Positions 45,192 through 53,818 of a stretch of 64,000 bases of DNA are shown in pieces. Under the pieces are notes generated by a model. The model worked only from the letters and a program-made list of their open reading frames with translations, had not been told where the DNA came from and searched no databases. Position 1 is the stretch's first letter; each line of letters starts with the position of its first letter. A program made the position numbers and the translations under genes. Source of the stretch: Spartobacteria bacterium. Lineage in GTDB: Bacteria > Verrucomicrobiota > Verrucomicrobiia > Chthoniobacterales > UBA10450. The stretch spans positions 45,382-109,381 of the forward strand of contig PNAS01000077.1 in the NCBI GenBank assembly GCA_003169695.1, given 5' to 3'.

Positions 45192-45351
45192 AGTGATGTT
45201 TTCTTGATGTTGTAGTTTGGTTTTCATCCGCCACGGCGGACGAATGCCTGCCGGTGACGATTTCGACGAAGGCTAATGAAACAGAGGCGCGGAAACAATC
45301 CAATTCAGCCACGATCGTACAAGATGACAATGTGTAGGGCTAAACATCTTA

Positions 45352-45681
45352 CTACATCATTTTCGGGTGCCATGTGAGCGCGAAGAGCAGAATGAGAGCA
45401 AGAAAGCCAACGCCAATGACGAACTGAACGAGACAGAGGATGGAGATGAGCCGGTAGAGAAAATGTTTTCGCCAAAGCCAGTAGGCAACCACGCTGACGA
45501 TCGCGATTGGCTCGAAGATGGCCAGCACCGGGTTAACGATATTGGGATCGTTGTGTTGGTAATGGTTCGTCAGCCAGCCACCGGTGATAAGATGCCGACA
45601 CGTTGCCGAAACGGTAACCACATGATTCCCGCCTTCGCACTTTGCGAACTCGACTGGTTTAAGCGGCGATTTGAGTCGCAT
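45352..45681 (-). CDS. Small membrane protein, paralogue A
   Basis: A 109-residue protein with about three TM helices. It shares strong similarity with the gene at 50512-50823: HLITGGWLTNHYQHNDPNIV, FEPIAIVSVVAYWLWRKHFL, RLISILCLVQFVIGVGFLAL and a C-terminal TWHPKMM. The first 25 residues (RLKSPLKPVEFAKCEGGNHV) are less like the paralogue, which may reflect local frameshifts. It follows the ADOP permease by 36 bp and may be the operon's last gene. Confidence 0.65.
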   Translation of the reverse strand: MRLKSPLKPVEFAKCEGGNHVVTVSATCRHLITGGWLTNHYQHNDPNIVNPVLAIFEPIAIVSVVAYWLWRKHFLYRLISILCLVQFVIGVGFLALILLFALTWHPKMM

Positions 45682-45717
45682 CGTAAGCCGCTTACGATGC
45701 AACTATCACGCGTCTGC

Positions 45718-48384
45718 TCAGCTTCGCAATGCCTGCACTGGATTTATCCGGGTGGCGCGCCAGGCCGGCACGAAACACGCCGCCAGCGCGACGACGGTCA
45801 GGATGACGAAGGCCGAACCGAACGCGAGCGGATCGCGCGGGCTCACCTGATAGAGCAGGCTGCCCATCAGTCGTGTGAGTGACAGTGCCACTGCTGTGCC
45901 CAGGACTAGGCCACCTGCCGTCAAGACGAGGCCACGCGACATCACCAGACGCAAAAGATCTGCCGCGCCAGCGCCGAGCGCCATGCGCAAGCCTAGCTCG
46001 CGTGTGCCTTGCGAGACAGCGTAGGACATCACGGCGTATAGGCCGATCGCAGCCAGGAACAACGCCATTCCTCCGAACACGGTGAGTAACGTGACGGCGA
46101 GCCGTTGCGAGTAACTCATCCGATCGACTTGCTCCTGCATGGTGATGGTGTCGACCGGCACGATGTTCGGGTCGAGTGCGTGGATCTCCTGCGCGAGCAC
46201 GGTCATCATGGCGCCGGGAGTTAGCCGGGTGCGAATGATAAGGCCGCAGTTCACAAACGGATGCTGGCGCATCGGCACATAGAAGAACGGCTTCGGTGGC
46301 TCCAGTTTCGTGCGATAGTTCGAAAGCTTCGCGACCCCGACGACCTGCATCCATTTGTCTTTTACCTGGAGACGCTGGTCGATCGGATTTTTCCCGGGCC
46401 AATATCTGGCCGCCATCGTTTCGTTGACGATGGCGACGGGCGGCGCGTTCTCGTCGTCGTTGCGGGTGAACTCGCGGCCGAAGAGAATCGGGATGCCGAT
46501 GGTGGCGAAGTATCCCTCGCTCACCTCAACGTAGTCTGCGGTCGGTAGTTGATCGGGCGCAGCCTGGTAGCCATCGGCGGCGATAGTGGCATTGGAGTAA
46601 TTGCTGTAACTGAATGGCCGTACGCGCGCGATGGCGACGGACTCGATCCCTGACAGCGAACGCACGCGCTCGAGGAGCTGGTCCTTGAAAGTCTTTGCGC
46701 GATCGAGTTTGTAGCCGGCGGAAAAGAGATCGATGCCAGCTGTGATGACATCGCGCGTGGCAAAACCGGGGCTGGCGTTTTGGATTCGTTGGAGACTTTG
46801 CAAAAGCAAACCCGCGCCGGCGAGCAAAACGAAACTGAGCGAGACCTGGAGGAGCACCAGCCCCGAGCGCAACCGCGAGCGGCCGTGGCCGCCGACGACG
46901 CCGCCGGATTCGGTCTTGAGCGCGCCGACGAGATCGACCTTGCTCGCCTGAATGGCAGGAACGACCGCGAAGAACAAAGTGGAGATAACGCAAACACCGG
47001 CGCTCAAGGCGAGCACGCGCCAATCGATCGCGCCGGGATAATTAATGATGATCCCGGGCGCGGGCGTTGGGAACGCGAGCACGAGCGCGTTCCGGCACCA
47101 GTGCGCGACGGCGATGCCGCCGGCGGTGGCGATGGCCGCGAGGATGAGACCTTCCGTGAAAAGCTGCTGCACCAGACGGCCGCGGCCGGCGCCGAGCGCC
47201 AGGCGCACCGTCATCTCCTGCCGGCGCAGGAGAGACCTAACGAGCAGAAGGTTGCTGACGTTGGCACAAGCGATAAGGAGCACGAACACGACCACGGCCA
47301 GTGCGATGCCGAGCGTGGGGAAAATGGCGGCGGCGCCGTTGAACGGAGTCTTCCACAACGGCAGGAGCTGGATGCCATGACCGCGGTCCGTCGCCGGGTA
47401 ATCGCTCTCGAGGCGTTTCGCGACTGCCGAAATTTCATCCTGCGCCTGCTGCGCACTTACTCCGGGTTTGAGGAAGACGTAGCCTTCCACCCAGCGATCG
47501 CCGCGGTCCTCCAGTTTGTAGCCGGTGGAGTCGAAGGTTTCCTGCATCGACGTCGGCACCCAGAACTGGAAGGCGTAACCGACAAAGGTCCCGTAAAATT
47601 TCTCCGGCGCCACGCCGATGATGGTGTGCTGGACGCCGTTGAAGTATTGCGTTTTGCCGATGATGCCGGGGTCGCCTATGTAACGGTTCTGCCACATCTC
47701 GTAACTGATCACGGTGACGGGATGGGCGTTGCGCCCCGTACCTTCTTCGGGGTTGAAGCCGCGGCCGAGAATCGGGCGCATTCCAAGCGCGTCGAAATAA
47801 TTTGCGGAGACGAGGCCGCCGCTCGCACGTTCGGCGCGGTCGCCGATGCTGAGCGTCGTGCCCACGATTCGGTCGACGATGAATGAATCGATGAGCGTGC
47901 AGTTTTTCTGAAAATCGAGGTAGTCGGGGTACGAAAGCCCGATGTTCGTCGCGCCGCGAGTCGTGCCAGTTAGAGCGAACATCCTTTCCTCGTGCTCGAC
48001 CAAAGGATAGGGATGGAACAAGATTCCTTCGATCCAACTGAAGACGGCCGCGTTAGTGCCAATGCCAAGGGTGAGGCAAAGAATCGCCAGGAAGGAAAAG
48101 CTGGGATTACGCCAAAGCATCCGGACGCCGAAGCGCAGGTCCTGCCAGAGCTGGTCGGCCGAAAGCCAGACCCGCTCGTCACGCGCCGCTTCCTTGATTT
48201 GTTCGACGCCCCCAAATTCTTTCAGCGCCGCGTTTCGCGCGTCTCCTGGCGACATGCCGTCGGCGATGTGGCGGTCGATCAAGCCCTCGAGATGCTGCCT
48301 TATCTCCTCGGCCATTTCAGCCTCGCCGTTCTTTTTTCGAAAAAGCCCGAGCAGGCGGGAAAACCAGGAGTGGAGTTTAGGCAT
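45718..48384 (-). CDS. ADOP/MacB-type ABC transporter permease with N-terminal PadR-linked prefix domain
   Basis: An 888-residue permease. The N-terminal permease prefix domain has MAEEIRQHLEGLIDRHIADG and DARNAALKEFGG. The first MacB-like unit follows with TM SFLAILCLTLGIGTNAAVFS and a periplasmic region. FtsX units are near residues 360-480 (LALAGAGRGRLVQQLFTEGL-like region) and at the C-terminus (RELGLRMALGAGAADLLRLV). It lies 5 bp after a PadR gene, the typical arrangement in Acidobacteria and Verrucomicrobia. No ATPase is adjacent. Exported substrate unknown. Confidence 0.9.
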   Translation of the reverse strand: MPKLHSWFSRLLGLFRKKNGEAEMAEEIRQHLEGLIDRHIADGMSPGDARNAALKEFGGVEQIKEAARDERVWLSADQLWQDLRFGVRMLWRNPSFSFLAILCLTLGIGTNAAVFSWIEGILFHPYPLVEHEERMFALTGTTRGATNIGLSYPDYLDFQKNCTLIDSFIVDRIVGTTLSIGDRAERASGGLVSANYFDALGMRPILGRGFNPEEGTGRNAHPVTVISYEMWQNRYIGDPGIIGKTQYFNGVQHTIIGVAPEKFYGTFVGYAFQFWVPTSMQETFDSTGYKLEDRGDRWVEGYVFLKPGVSAQQAQDEISAVAKRLESDYPATDRGHGIQLLPLWKTPFNGAAAIFPTLGIALAVVVFVLLIACANVSNLLLVRSLLRRQEMTVRLALGAGRGRLVQQLFTEGLILAAIATAGGIAVAHWCRNALVLAFPTPAPGIIINYPGAIDWRVLALSAGVCVISTLFFAVVPAIQASKVDLVGALKTESGGVVGGHGRSRLRSGLVLLQVSLSFVLLAGAGLLLQSLQRIQNASPGFATRDVITAGIDLFSAGYKLDRAKTFKDQLLERVRSLSGIESVAIARVRPFSYSNYSNATIAADGYQAAPDQLPTADYVEVSEGYFATIGIPILFGREFTRNDDENAPPVAIVNETMAARYWPGKNPIDQRLQVKDKWMQVVGVAKLSNYRTKLEPPKPFFYVPMRQHPFVNCGLIIRTRLTPGAMMTVLAQEIHALDPNIVPVDTITMQEQVDRMSYSQRLAVTLLTVFGGMALFLAAIGLYAVMSYAVSQGTRELGLRMALGAGAADLLRLVMSRGLVLTAGGLVLGTAVALSLTRLMGSLLYQVSPRDPLAFGSAFVILTVVALAACFVPAWRATRINPVQALRS

Positions 48385-48389
48385 AACAG

Positions 48390-48722
48390 CTAGCTGGCTG
48401 AGAGCACGAGATCGATTCCCCTGGTGATGCGGGACCAATGCTCGGTTTCCGCGAGGAGTTGCTTTCGGCCTGCGGCCGTCAGCTTGTAGTAGCGCGCTTT
48501 GCGATTGTTCTCGGAAACGTCCCACTCGCCCTTCACCCAGCCCCTGGCCTCGAGGCGATAAAGCGCCGGATAAAGCGAGCCTTGCTCGACGTGCAGGATC
48601 TCTTTCGACATCTGCTGGATGCGATCGGCGATTTCGAGTCCATGCCTCGGCTCGTGCTGGAGTGATTTCAAGATCAGCATGTCGAGCGTCCCGTAAACGA
48701 GCTCAGGTTTTTCTCTAGCCAT
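48390..48722 (-). CDS. PadR family transcriptional regulator
   Basis: A 110-residue regulator. The winged helix reads LVYGTLDMLILKSLQHEPRH, GLEIADRIQQMSKEILHVEQ and SLYPALYRLEARGWVKGEW, followed by ARYYKLTAAGRKQLLAE. It lies between the cytochrome and ADOP permease genes, 13 bp and 5 bp away respectively. It probably controls this operon; direct repeats upstream of the first gene are the likely operator. Confidence 0.9.
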   Translation of the reverse strand: MAREKPELVYGTLDMLILKSLQHEPRHGLEIADRIQQMSKEILHVEQGSLYPALYRLEARGWVKGEWDVSENNRKARYYKLTAAGRKQLLAETEHWSRITRGIDLVLSAS

Positions 48723-48735
48723 AACGTTTTGCTTC

Positions 48736-49920
48736 TTAATTGGGTTTAGTAAACAGCGAATCGTCCACCGGGACATTGAATTCAACTTTGTCGATCTTCC
48801 GTGTCGACATGGGATTTTGAGTGTCGACGGTTGCGAAACGGACCGTGCCGGGAAGCTTGACGTCGTCAACAGCGCGATAGTCTTCGAAGTCGATTTGCTC
48901 TGGTATGACACCGATCATCGTGCTGGTGTCCGCGACGCGTCGTATGAGGAGTCCGCTTTCTGAATCGAAATAAAGATGCTCCCGTTTTTGATCGGCCCGG
49001 GTCGCATTGAGGACATAGACATCGCGATTGTTGATCTTCTCTTTGGCAGCCACCTCGAACTTCGAAAAGTGGTCCTTTAGCTTCAGGTTCCCAAATAAGG
49101 CCAGCGACATCTTTAGATCTTCCAACTGCTGCCCAGACAGTTCGTTTACGCCATAAGCATTCTTTTCCCAGCCTTTCGATTCGTTCACGATTCGCACGCG
49201 CGTCCCACGCTGAGTAGTAACGCTGTCGTAGCCTTTGCCCGGAGCCACTTGATCAGCTTCGAAGGTGCCCGTCGATCCACTGGCGTTTTGGACCGTGCCC
49301 TTAATCACGGCGCTCTTGATTCTGGCGATCGCCGCCTGGCCACCAATAGCCGCGGCGTATTTGTCCAGGATTTCGTCATCCGTTGGTAGTGCTGGCGTCC
49401 GGGTCGCAACCGGCTCCGGGCCGGCGGCCGCTGGCGGCATTGTTTTAAGGGCTACTGGAAAATTGGGATACCTTTGGGGCACTGCCTGGCCCTGATGACA
49501 GGTATAACAACTAATCTGTGGCTCGTTGTGAAACGTCGTCGCGTTCGCCTGCAACACCATCTTGATCATCCCGCGCGCAGTCCGCTTTGTTTCCTTGTCG
49601 TCGGCCGCCGTATCCATTTTTCCGTCTTTGCTAACTACGTGGCAGTAATTGCAGCTTACCCCAAGCGACACGGTGAAGAATCTCATCGTCGGGATCAGCT
49701 GGTACTCGGGCATGCCGGTCAACACTTTGATGTTCTTATTGCCTTGCTCGACCGTGGGACCTGACCGTGCCACAGCCTTTTCGTTGGTCGAAGCGCGCGC
49801 ATCACTGCGTTTCAGGATCAGGGCGAGAGCGGCGACCACCGCCAGAATAGTCACCGTCGATTCAAGAATACGAAGCAATCGCTTCTTCTTCGGGAAACCA
49901 CGCATCCTGCTTGCTCGCAT
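48736..49920 (-). CDS. Di-heme c-type cytochrome (photosynthetic reaction-centre cytochrome subunit-like domain)
   Basis: About 394 residues. One N-terminal TM anchor (ILESTVTILAVVAALALIL) precedes a heme domain with two CxxCH sites, in SLGVSCNYCHVVSKDG and PQISCYTCHQGQ. TGMPEYQLIPTMRFFTVSLG marks the reaction-centre cytochrome c-like domain found in non-photosynthetic Acidobacteria and Verrucomicrobia. The C-terminal 230 residues are beta-rich (KGTVQNASGSTGTFEADQV), resembling LolA-like domains. Two ATGs (49920, 49905) are possible. It would sit in the periplasm, tethered to the membrane. Confidence 0.83.
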   Translation of the reverse strand: MRASRMRGFPKKKRLLRILESTVTILAVVAALALILKRSDARASTNEKAVARSGPTVEQGNKNIKVLTGMPEYQLIPTMRFFTVSLGVSCNYCHVVSKDGKMDTAADDKETKRTARGMIKMVLQANATTFHNEPQISCYTCHQGQAVPQRYPNFPVALKTMPPAAAGPEPVATRTPALPTDDEILDKYAAAIGGQAAIARIKSAVIKGTVQNASGSTGTFEADQVAPGKGYDSVTTQRGTRVRIVNESKGWEKNAYGVNELSGQQLEDLKMSLALFGNLKLKDHFSKFEVAAKEKINNRDVYVLNATRADQKREHLYFDSESGLLIRRVADTSTMIGVIPEQIDFEDYRAVDDVKLPGTVRFATVDTQNPMSTRKIDKVEFNVPVDDSLFTKPN

Positions 49921-49942
49921 AGGTGAATTACGTTGGCGTCGC

Positions 49943-50413
49943 TTAAGGAGTCTTTGTCCAAATGTCCTCGCCCGTGACGATGTGCGCCCAATCGTAGGCG
50001 GCATTCGGTCGGACGTTGTGCCACATGGCGAAAATCTTGTTGTCCTTCAGATAGCCAGTCTCACTCGAAATGCTTCCGTAGGTGGAGAGACTAACCGTGA
50101 ATGAAACCGTAATGACGTTGTCGGCTTTCTCCTGGGGTGCCGCCGAGCTTATCCACCCGGTGACATCAAACTCCTTTCCGCCTGCCGGGCCTGAAGGGGG
50201 GATGTATTTTCCTGTGATGCGGCCCGTGGTCGCGTCGACGGCAGTGATGTTGATAATTGCGCCCCCGGTTCGAGCGCCAATCATCTCCTGAGTCCATTTG
50301 CCCACGAGTTTGCCTCCGAGCGAAGTGTCCTGCGGTCCGGCGAGGGCCGCTGAACCGAGAAATGAGATTACGGCCAGCCAGAGATAACGTGGAAAGAGAA
50401 TGGAATTTTTCAT
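49943..50413 (-). CDS. Exported avidin-like protein
   Basis: A 156-residue protein with a signal peptide (cleaved near GSAALAGPQD). The mature part matches the avidin/streptavidin barrel in order: GKWTQEMIGARTGG (strand 1 region), GRITGKYIPPSG with Tyr, VTGWISS, SFTVSLSTYGSISSETGYL, IFAMWHNV with Trp, and YDWAHIVTGEDIWTK with the Trp and Asp seen in the streptavidin C-terminal strands. Some biotin contacts (the first Asn, the Trp of strand 6) differ, so binding is not assured. It is the first gene of the cytochrome-PadR-permease operon, 22 bp upstream of the cytochrome. Confidence 0.75.
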   Translation of the reverse strand: MKNSILFPRYLWLAVISFLGSAALAGPQDTSLGGKLVGKWTQEMIGARTGGAIINITAVDATTGRITGKYIPPSGPAGGKEFDVTGWISSAAPQEKADNVITVSFTVSLSTYGSISSETGYLKDNKIFAMWHNVRPNAAYDWAHIVTGEDIWTKTP

Positions 50414-50433
50414 TGGTCAATAATGGTTCTGCA

Positions 50434-50486
50434 TGCCTAGACAGTCTTGGTTACACGATCGTTCAATCTTTTGCCTAGACTGTCAA
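50434..50486 (-). promoter_or_regulatory. Promoter with two 13-bp direct repeats, candidate PadR operator
   Basis: Upstream of the avidin-like gene, TGCCTAGACAGTC (50434-50446) and TGCCTAGACTGTC (50472-50484) are direct repeats differing at one base, spaced 38 bp. On the minus strand the upstream one overlaps a TTGACA -35 box (50481-50486), with AACGAT 17 bp downstream as a weak -10. Repeats overlapping the promoter of an operon that encodes PadR fit an autorepressor operator. This is inference. Confidence 0.5.
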
Positions 50487-50511
50487 GTGGAGAATTTCTT
50501 CCGGCCGCCAA

Positions 50512-50823
50512 CTACATCATTTTCGCATGCCAGGTGAAGACGAAGAGCAGAATGAAAACGAGAAAACCAGCGCCGATCAGGATTTGGACGAGGCACAGGA
50601 TCGAGATGAGCCGGTAGAGGGCCGGTTTCCGCAAAAGCCAATACGCGATCACGCTGACGATCGCGATCGGCTCAAAGATCGCCAGCACGAGGTTCACGAT
50701 GTTGGGATCATTGAGCTGGTAATGGTTCGTCAGCCACCCGCCGGTAATCAGATACCGATAAACCGCCGTGGCGGCTATAATATGAACGACCGAAATTAAC
50801 CCGGCTTTCAACGGCGATGACAT
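50512..50823 (-). CDS. Small membrane protein, paralogue B
   Basis: A 103-residue protein with three TM helices: KAGLISVVHIIAATAVYRYL, NLVLAIFEPIAIVSVIAYWL and RLISILCLVQILIGAGFLVF, ending FTWHAKMM. It closely matches the gene at 45352-45681. It lies 44 bp downstream of the kynurenine monooxygenase gene on the same strand and just upstream of the avidin operon promoter. Function unknown. Confidence 0.7.
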   Translation of the reverse strand: MSSPLKAGLISVVHIIAATAVYRYLITGGWLTNHYQLNDPNIVNLVLAIFEPIAIVSVIAYWLLRKPALYRLISILCLVQILIGAGFLVFILLFVFTWHAKMM

Positions 50824-50867
50824 CGTGGTGGGTGCCTTTCCTTCGGCATGTTCATTGAGGCAGATTA

Positions 50868-52202
50868 TCAGCGAACCATTGAACGAAACAGCAGGAACAA
50901 CAGCGCGACTACCAATAGCGCGGTGCCGATGAGACTGGCGCACACGACGCGGTCCTGGCGCCGCGCGCGCTGCGCTGCCTCGGCGTAGGGAATGCGGGTG
51001 AATGTCACCATGGTATAGAGGGGCAGATAGATGCCGGGAAGCAAACCCTCGAGCAGGTGATCGAGCTTCTTCTTCGCTCGAAATGTTCTCGACGCGGTTT
51101 TGTCGCGCATCTCGATGAAGTTGTGAACGGCGAGGTCGGCGAGTGCGTCGGCGTTCTCTTTCCGCCGGGAAAAATACTCGGTGAAGGCGCGCTCCCGGTC
51201 TGCCGGGAACTCGGCCATGCATTCGTCGAGCACGAAGCAATCTTCGAAGGCCGCGTTCATTCCCTGGCCATAGAACGGCACGACCGCGTGGGCGGCGTCG
51301 CCGACGAGCGCGATCTTGTCTTTGTAGGACCAGGGTGCGCAACGAATGGTCACCAGTGATCCGGTTGGATTTTCCCGAAAATCCTCGAGGAGCGTCGGCA
51401 TGAGCGGCACGGCGTCGGGGAATTCTTCGTCGAAGAAGCGGCGGACATCGTCGTCGGTCTTGGTCGTCTCGAAACTGCGTGGCCCGGCGAATTCCCAAAA
51501 GAGCGTACAGGTGAATGAGCCGTCGGGGTTCGGCAGGGCAATCATCATAAAGCTCTTGCGCGGCCAAATGTGGAGCGCCTCCTTTTCCATTCGCCACGAA
51601 CCATCGGGCGCGGGTGGGATGGTGAGCTCCTTGTAACCGTGGGCGAGATAGCTCTCGTCGTACTTGAAACGATCGAGCCGCTGCATCGCTCGGCGCACCG
51701 CCGAGAAGGCGCCATCAACGCCAATTACGGCGTCGCCCCGCGCGTCACTTGCCTGGTTCGTTTCCATGTTGACCAGGTGCGCGGCGGGCACATCCAGATT
51801 CACGTCGGTGCAAAGATGATTGAACATGACTCGCACGTTCGGATGGCGCTGTGCGGCCTCGATCACGGTCGTGTTGAGCGCGGCGCGCCCAATCGAGTTG
51901 ATGTGATTATTCGGGTCGCGATCGTATGGGGCGAAATGCAAGTTGCCAGATCTGTCATGGATCATTCGGCCGCGCATCGGGATGGCGTACCGCAACACTT
52001 CATCGGCGATGCCGAGCTGCTGGAGCGCGTGAATTCCGCGCGTCGAGAGCGCGAGATTGATCGACCGACCGCCGACGAAGTTACCCGCGCGCGGGTCGGC
52101 CCGTCTCTCGTACAAATCGACCTCGTATCCCCGCCGCCCGAAGTACGCCGCGAGCAATCCCCCCGCGAGTCCGCTGCCGATAAGTACAAATTTCTCCGCC
52201 AT
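50868..52202 (-). CDS. kmo: Kynurenine 3-monooxygenase
   Basis: FAD monooxygenase that makes 3-hydroxykynurenine from kynurenine with NADPH and O2. It has 444 residues. The FAD motif GSGLAGG lies at residues 9-15, followed by GGRSINLALSTRGIHALQQLG, MRGRMIHDRSG and the family segment IALVGDAAHAVVPFYGQGMN. The C-terminus has a TM helix (IGTALLVVALLFLLFRSMVR), as in membrane-anchored KMO. The start matches the family. It is upstream of paralogue B on the same strand. Confidence 0.95.
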   Translation of the reverse strand: MAEKFVLIGSGLAGGLLAAYFGRRGYEVDLYERRADPRAGNFVGGRSINLALSTRGIHALQQLGIADEVLRYAIPMRGRMIHDRSGNLHFAPYDRDPNNHINSIGRAALNTTVIEAAQRHPNVRVMFNHLCTDVNLDVPAAHLVNMETNQASDARGDAVIGVDGAFSAVRRAMQRLDRFKYDESYLAHGYKELTIPPAPDGSWRMEKEALHIWPRKSFMMIALPNPDGSFTCTLFWEFAGPRSFETTKTDDDVRRFFDEEFPDAVPLMPTLLEDFRENPTGSLVTIRCAPWSYKDKIALVGDAAHAVVPFYGQGMNAAFEDCFVLDECMAEFPADRERAFTEYFSRRKENADALADLAVHNFIEMRDKTASRTFRAKKKLDHLLEGLLPGIYLPLYTMVTFTRIPYAEAAQRARRQDRVVCASLIGTALLVVALLFLLFRSMVR

Positions 52203-52370
52203 TGATTGGAATGCTTAACCGCGGATTACTCGGATATCACGGATGTCTTAATTCAATGTAGCCGCCTCGCTCTGTCGAGGCGCATCTTCTCCTCCATCCG
52301 TTTCATCCGCGACATCCGCGGTTGTCCGATTTTGTCTTTTTTGAGCCGGGAAATCTGGTATGAAAACGAG

Positions 52371-53204
52371 ATGCGCCACATACCCGCTGCAAGTCTGTTG
52401 CGGTCGCTATCGATATCGGCAGCGATCATGTTCACGTCGGTTTTCGCGGTTCTTGGAGCGCCAGATGAGGACGCGCGTGAGCCCGTGATACGGATCGTTT
52501 CCCGGGTTCAACAGGCGGACTATGAGGGTGACCGGGTGGCGCTTAAACGTCGTTACGATGAGTTAGAGCAGTTTGTCACCAATAAGACACTGGCGCCCCG
52601 AGTCCGATATTGGCGAGGCTTCGCGATGTGGAGGAGGGCCATCAATGGTTTTAACGATGCGGTCGATTCAAAGGAGTTGGAGCAAGATCTCCAACTGGCG
52701 CTGGACGAATTTGACAAGGTCACAGCGACAGAGCCTGGGTTCGGCGATGCGAAGATCGCGATGGTGTCGTGCATAAGCTTGCTGGGCTACATCCACCAGA
52801 AAGACACGGCACGGCTCAAGGAACTATTCGCGCAGCTCGCGCCTGTGGCCAAGGAGGCAAAGGACGTAGCAGCGGACAATCCGCGTCTCCTTTGGGTATT
52901 CGGTCCAAATATTTTCATAACGCCGCCGGAGCGTGGAGGTGGCCAGGATAAAGCGATCGCAATGTACGAGAAGGGTTTGGAACTTTCCCGGAAAAGCAAA
53001 GCGAGTGGGGACCGCCTTGAGCCATCATGGGGCGAGCCAGAATTGTTGATGAGTCTTGCCTACTCGAATTTGAACAAGGCGATGCCTGACGTGAACGCGG
53101 CTGAGCTCCAGGCGCGGTCGGCCCTCGAGATCGTCCCGTACTGGCACTACGTTCGAGACATCCTGCTGCCTCAGATTCTCGCCGCCAAGGCAAAGGCAAA
53201 GTAA
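52371..53204 (+). CDS. Exported tetratricopeptide-like protein
   Basis: A 277-residue protein with a signal peptide (MRHIPAASLLRSLSISAAIM, cleavage near AVLGA). The rest is helical with repeat-like units, ALKRRYDELEQFVTNKTLAP, ALDEFDKVTATEPGFGDAKI, KAIAMYEKGLELSRKSK and ELLMSLAYSNLNKAMPDVNA, fitting a tetratricopeptide solenoid. Function unknown. It is divergent from kmo, with a short region containing CCGCGGAT-type repeats between them. Confidence 0.7.
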   Translation: MRHIPAASLLRSLSISAAIMFTSVFAVLGAPDEDAREPVIRIVSRVQQADYEGDRVALKRRYDELEQFVTNKTLAPRVRYWRGFAMWRRAINGFNDAVDSKELEQDLQLALDEFDKVTATEPGFGDAKIAMVSCISLLGYIHQKDTARLKELFAQLAPVAKEAKDVAADNPRLLWVFGPNIFITPPERGGGQDKAIAMYEKGLELSRKSKASGDRLEPSWGEPELLMSLAYSNLNKAMPDVNAAELQARSALEIVPYWHYVRDILLPQILAAKAKAK

Positions 53205-53251
53205 GAGAAGCCCAACGGCTATCGCGCACGCCATGGCGCGAGATCGGTCAC

Positions 53252-53513
53252 GTGCGACCAAAGAGCTGGATCGTCAGGCTTGTCGTCGGCATCGCTTTCG
53301 GATGCGCGTTCAAGTTGCTGATGAAAGCTATCGTGATGCCGCTTCTCGGCGTGTCCCCGATCAATGAGGCGTACCATTACTTGGTCGGAAACAATGCCGG
53401 TCTTCGGAGAAGAAACCGTTTTTCGCGGCTGGATGTTCGAACGCTTCGGCAAGCTTTTCGGACCGAGGGTGTGGGCCAAGACATTTATCGCATCGCAGCC
53501 GCTGCACGGATGA
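53252..53513 (+). pseudogene. Broken CPBP (CAAX) intramembrane protease gene
   Basis: The frame from a GTG at 53252 reads RPKSWIVRLVVGIAFGCAF and NEAYHYLVGN, a CPBP N-terminus. Near 53390 the coding passes to another frame: VFGEETVFRGWMFERFGKLF and WAKTFIASQPLHG, ending at 53513. GEETVFRGW is the EExxxR catalytic motif of CPBP proteases. The frameshift, a short gap and the loss of the second half make it non-functional. An intact CPBP gene lies about 300 bp downstream. Confidence 0.75.
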
Positions 53514-53818
53514 TTTGCGTCAGATCAAACGCTGGCGCGCCGTGAGACGGCATCTTGCGCAGTTGGGGAAGAATTGCGCTCGCCGAAATCTCACCTGCCC
53601 GCGCAAACAACGGCAGGCGTTGCTGCCTTGGGCTTATGATTCGCGAAAGGTCTGAGCCGCGGAGAAATTTTACGGCTGAAAGATCGCTGGAAACTTGAAG
53701 CGATAAACCCAGAGGAGGAAGAGCGCGAAGAGGGAGATGCATCCGGCCATCGGAAGGTCGCTAACGAGCTGGAAATGCCTACAAACTTCTCGGCATGATC
53801 GGATATTCGATATAGAGA
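53514..53818. other. Intergenic region with no convincing gene
   Basis: About 305 bp between the broken and intact CPBP genes. Minus-strand frames here contain one hydrophobic segment (MAGCISLFALFLLWVYRFKF) but no start, length or family resemblance, so they are probably debris. No hairpin or promoter was recognised. Confidence 0.45.

Noticed and set aside
46780..47886. 368-residue plus-strand frame opposite the ADOP permease
   Set aside because: It is an antisense shadow with charged, repeat-poor composition; the minus strand encodes a clear permease.
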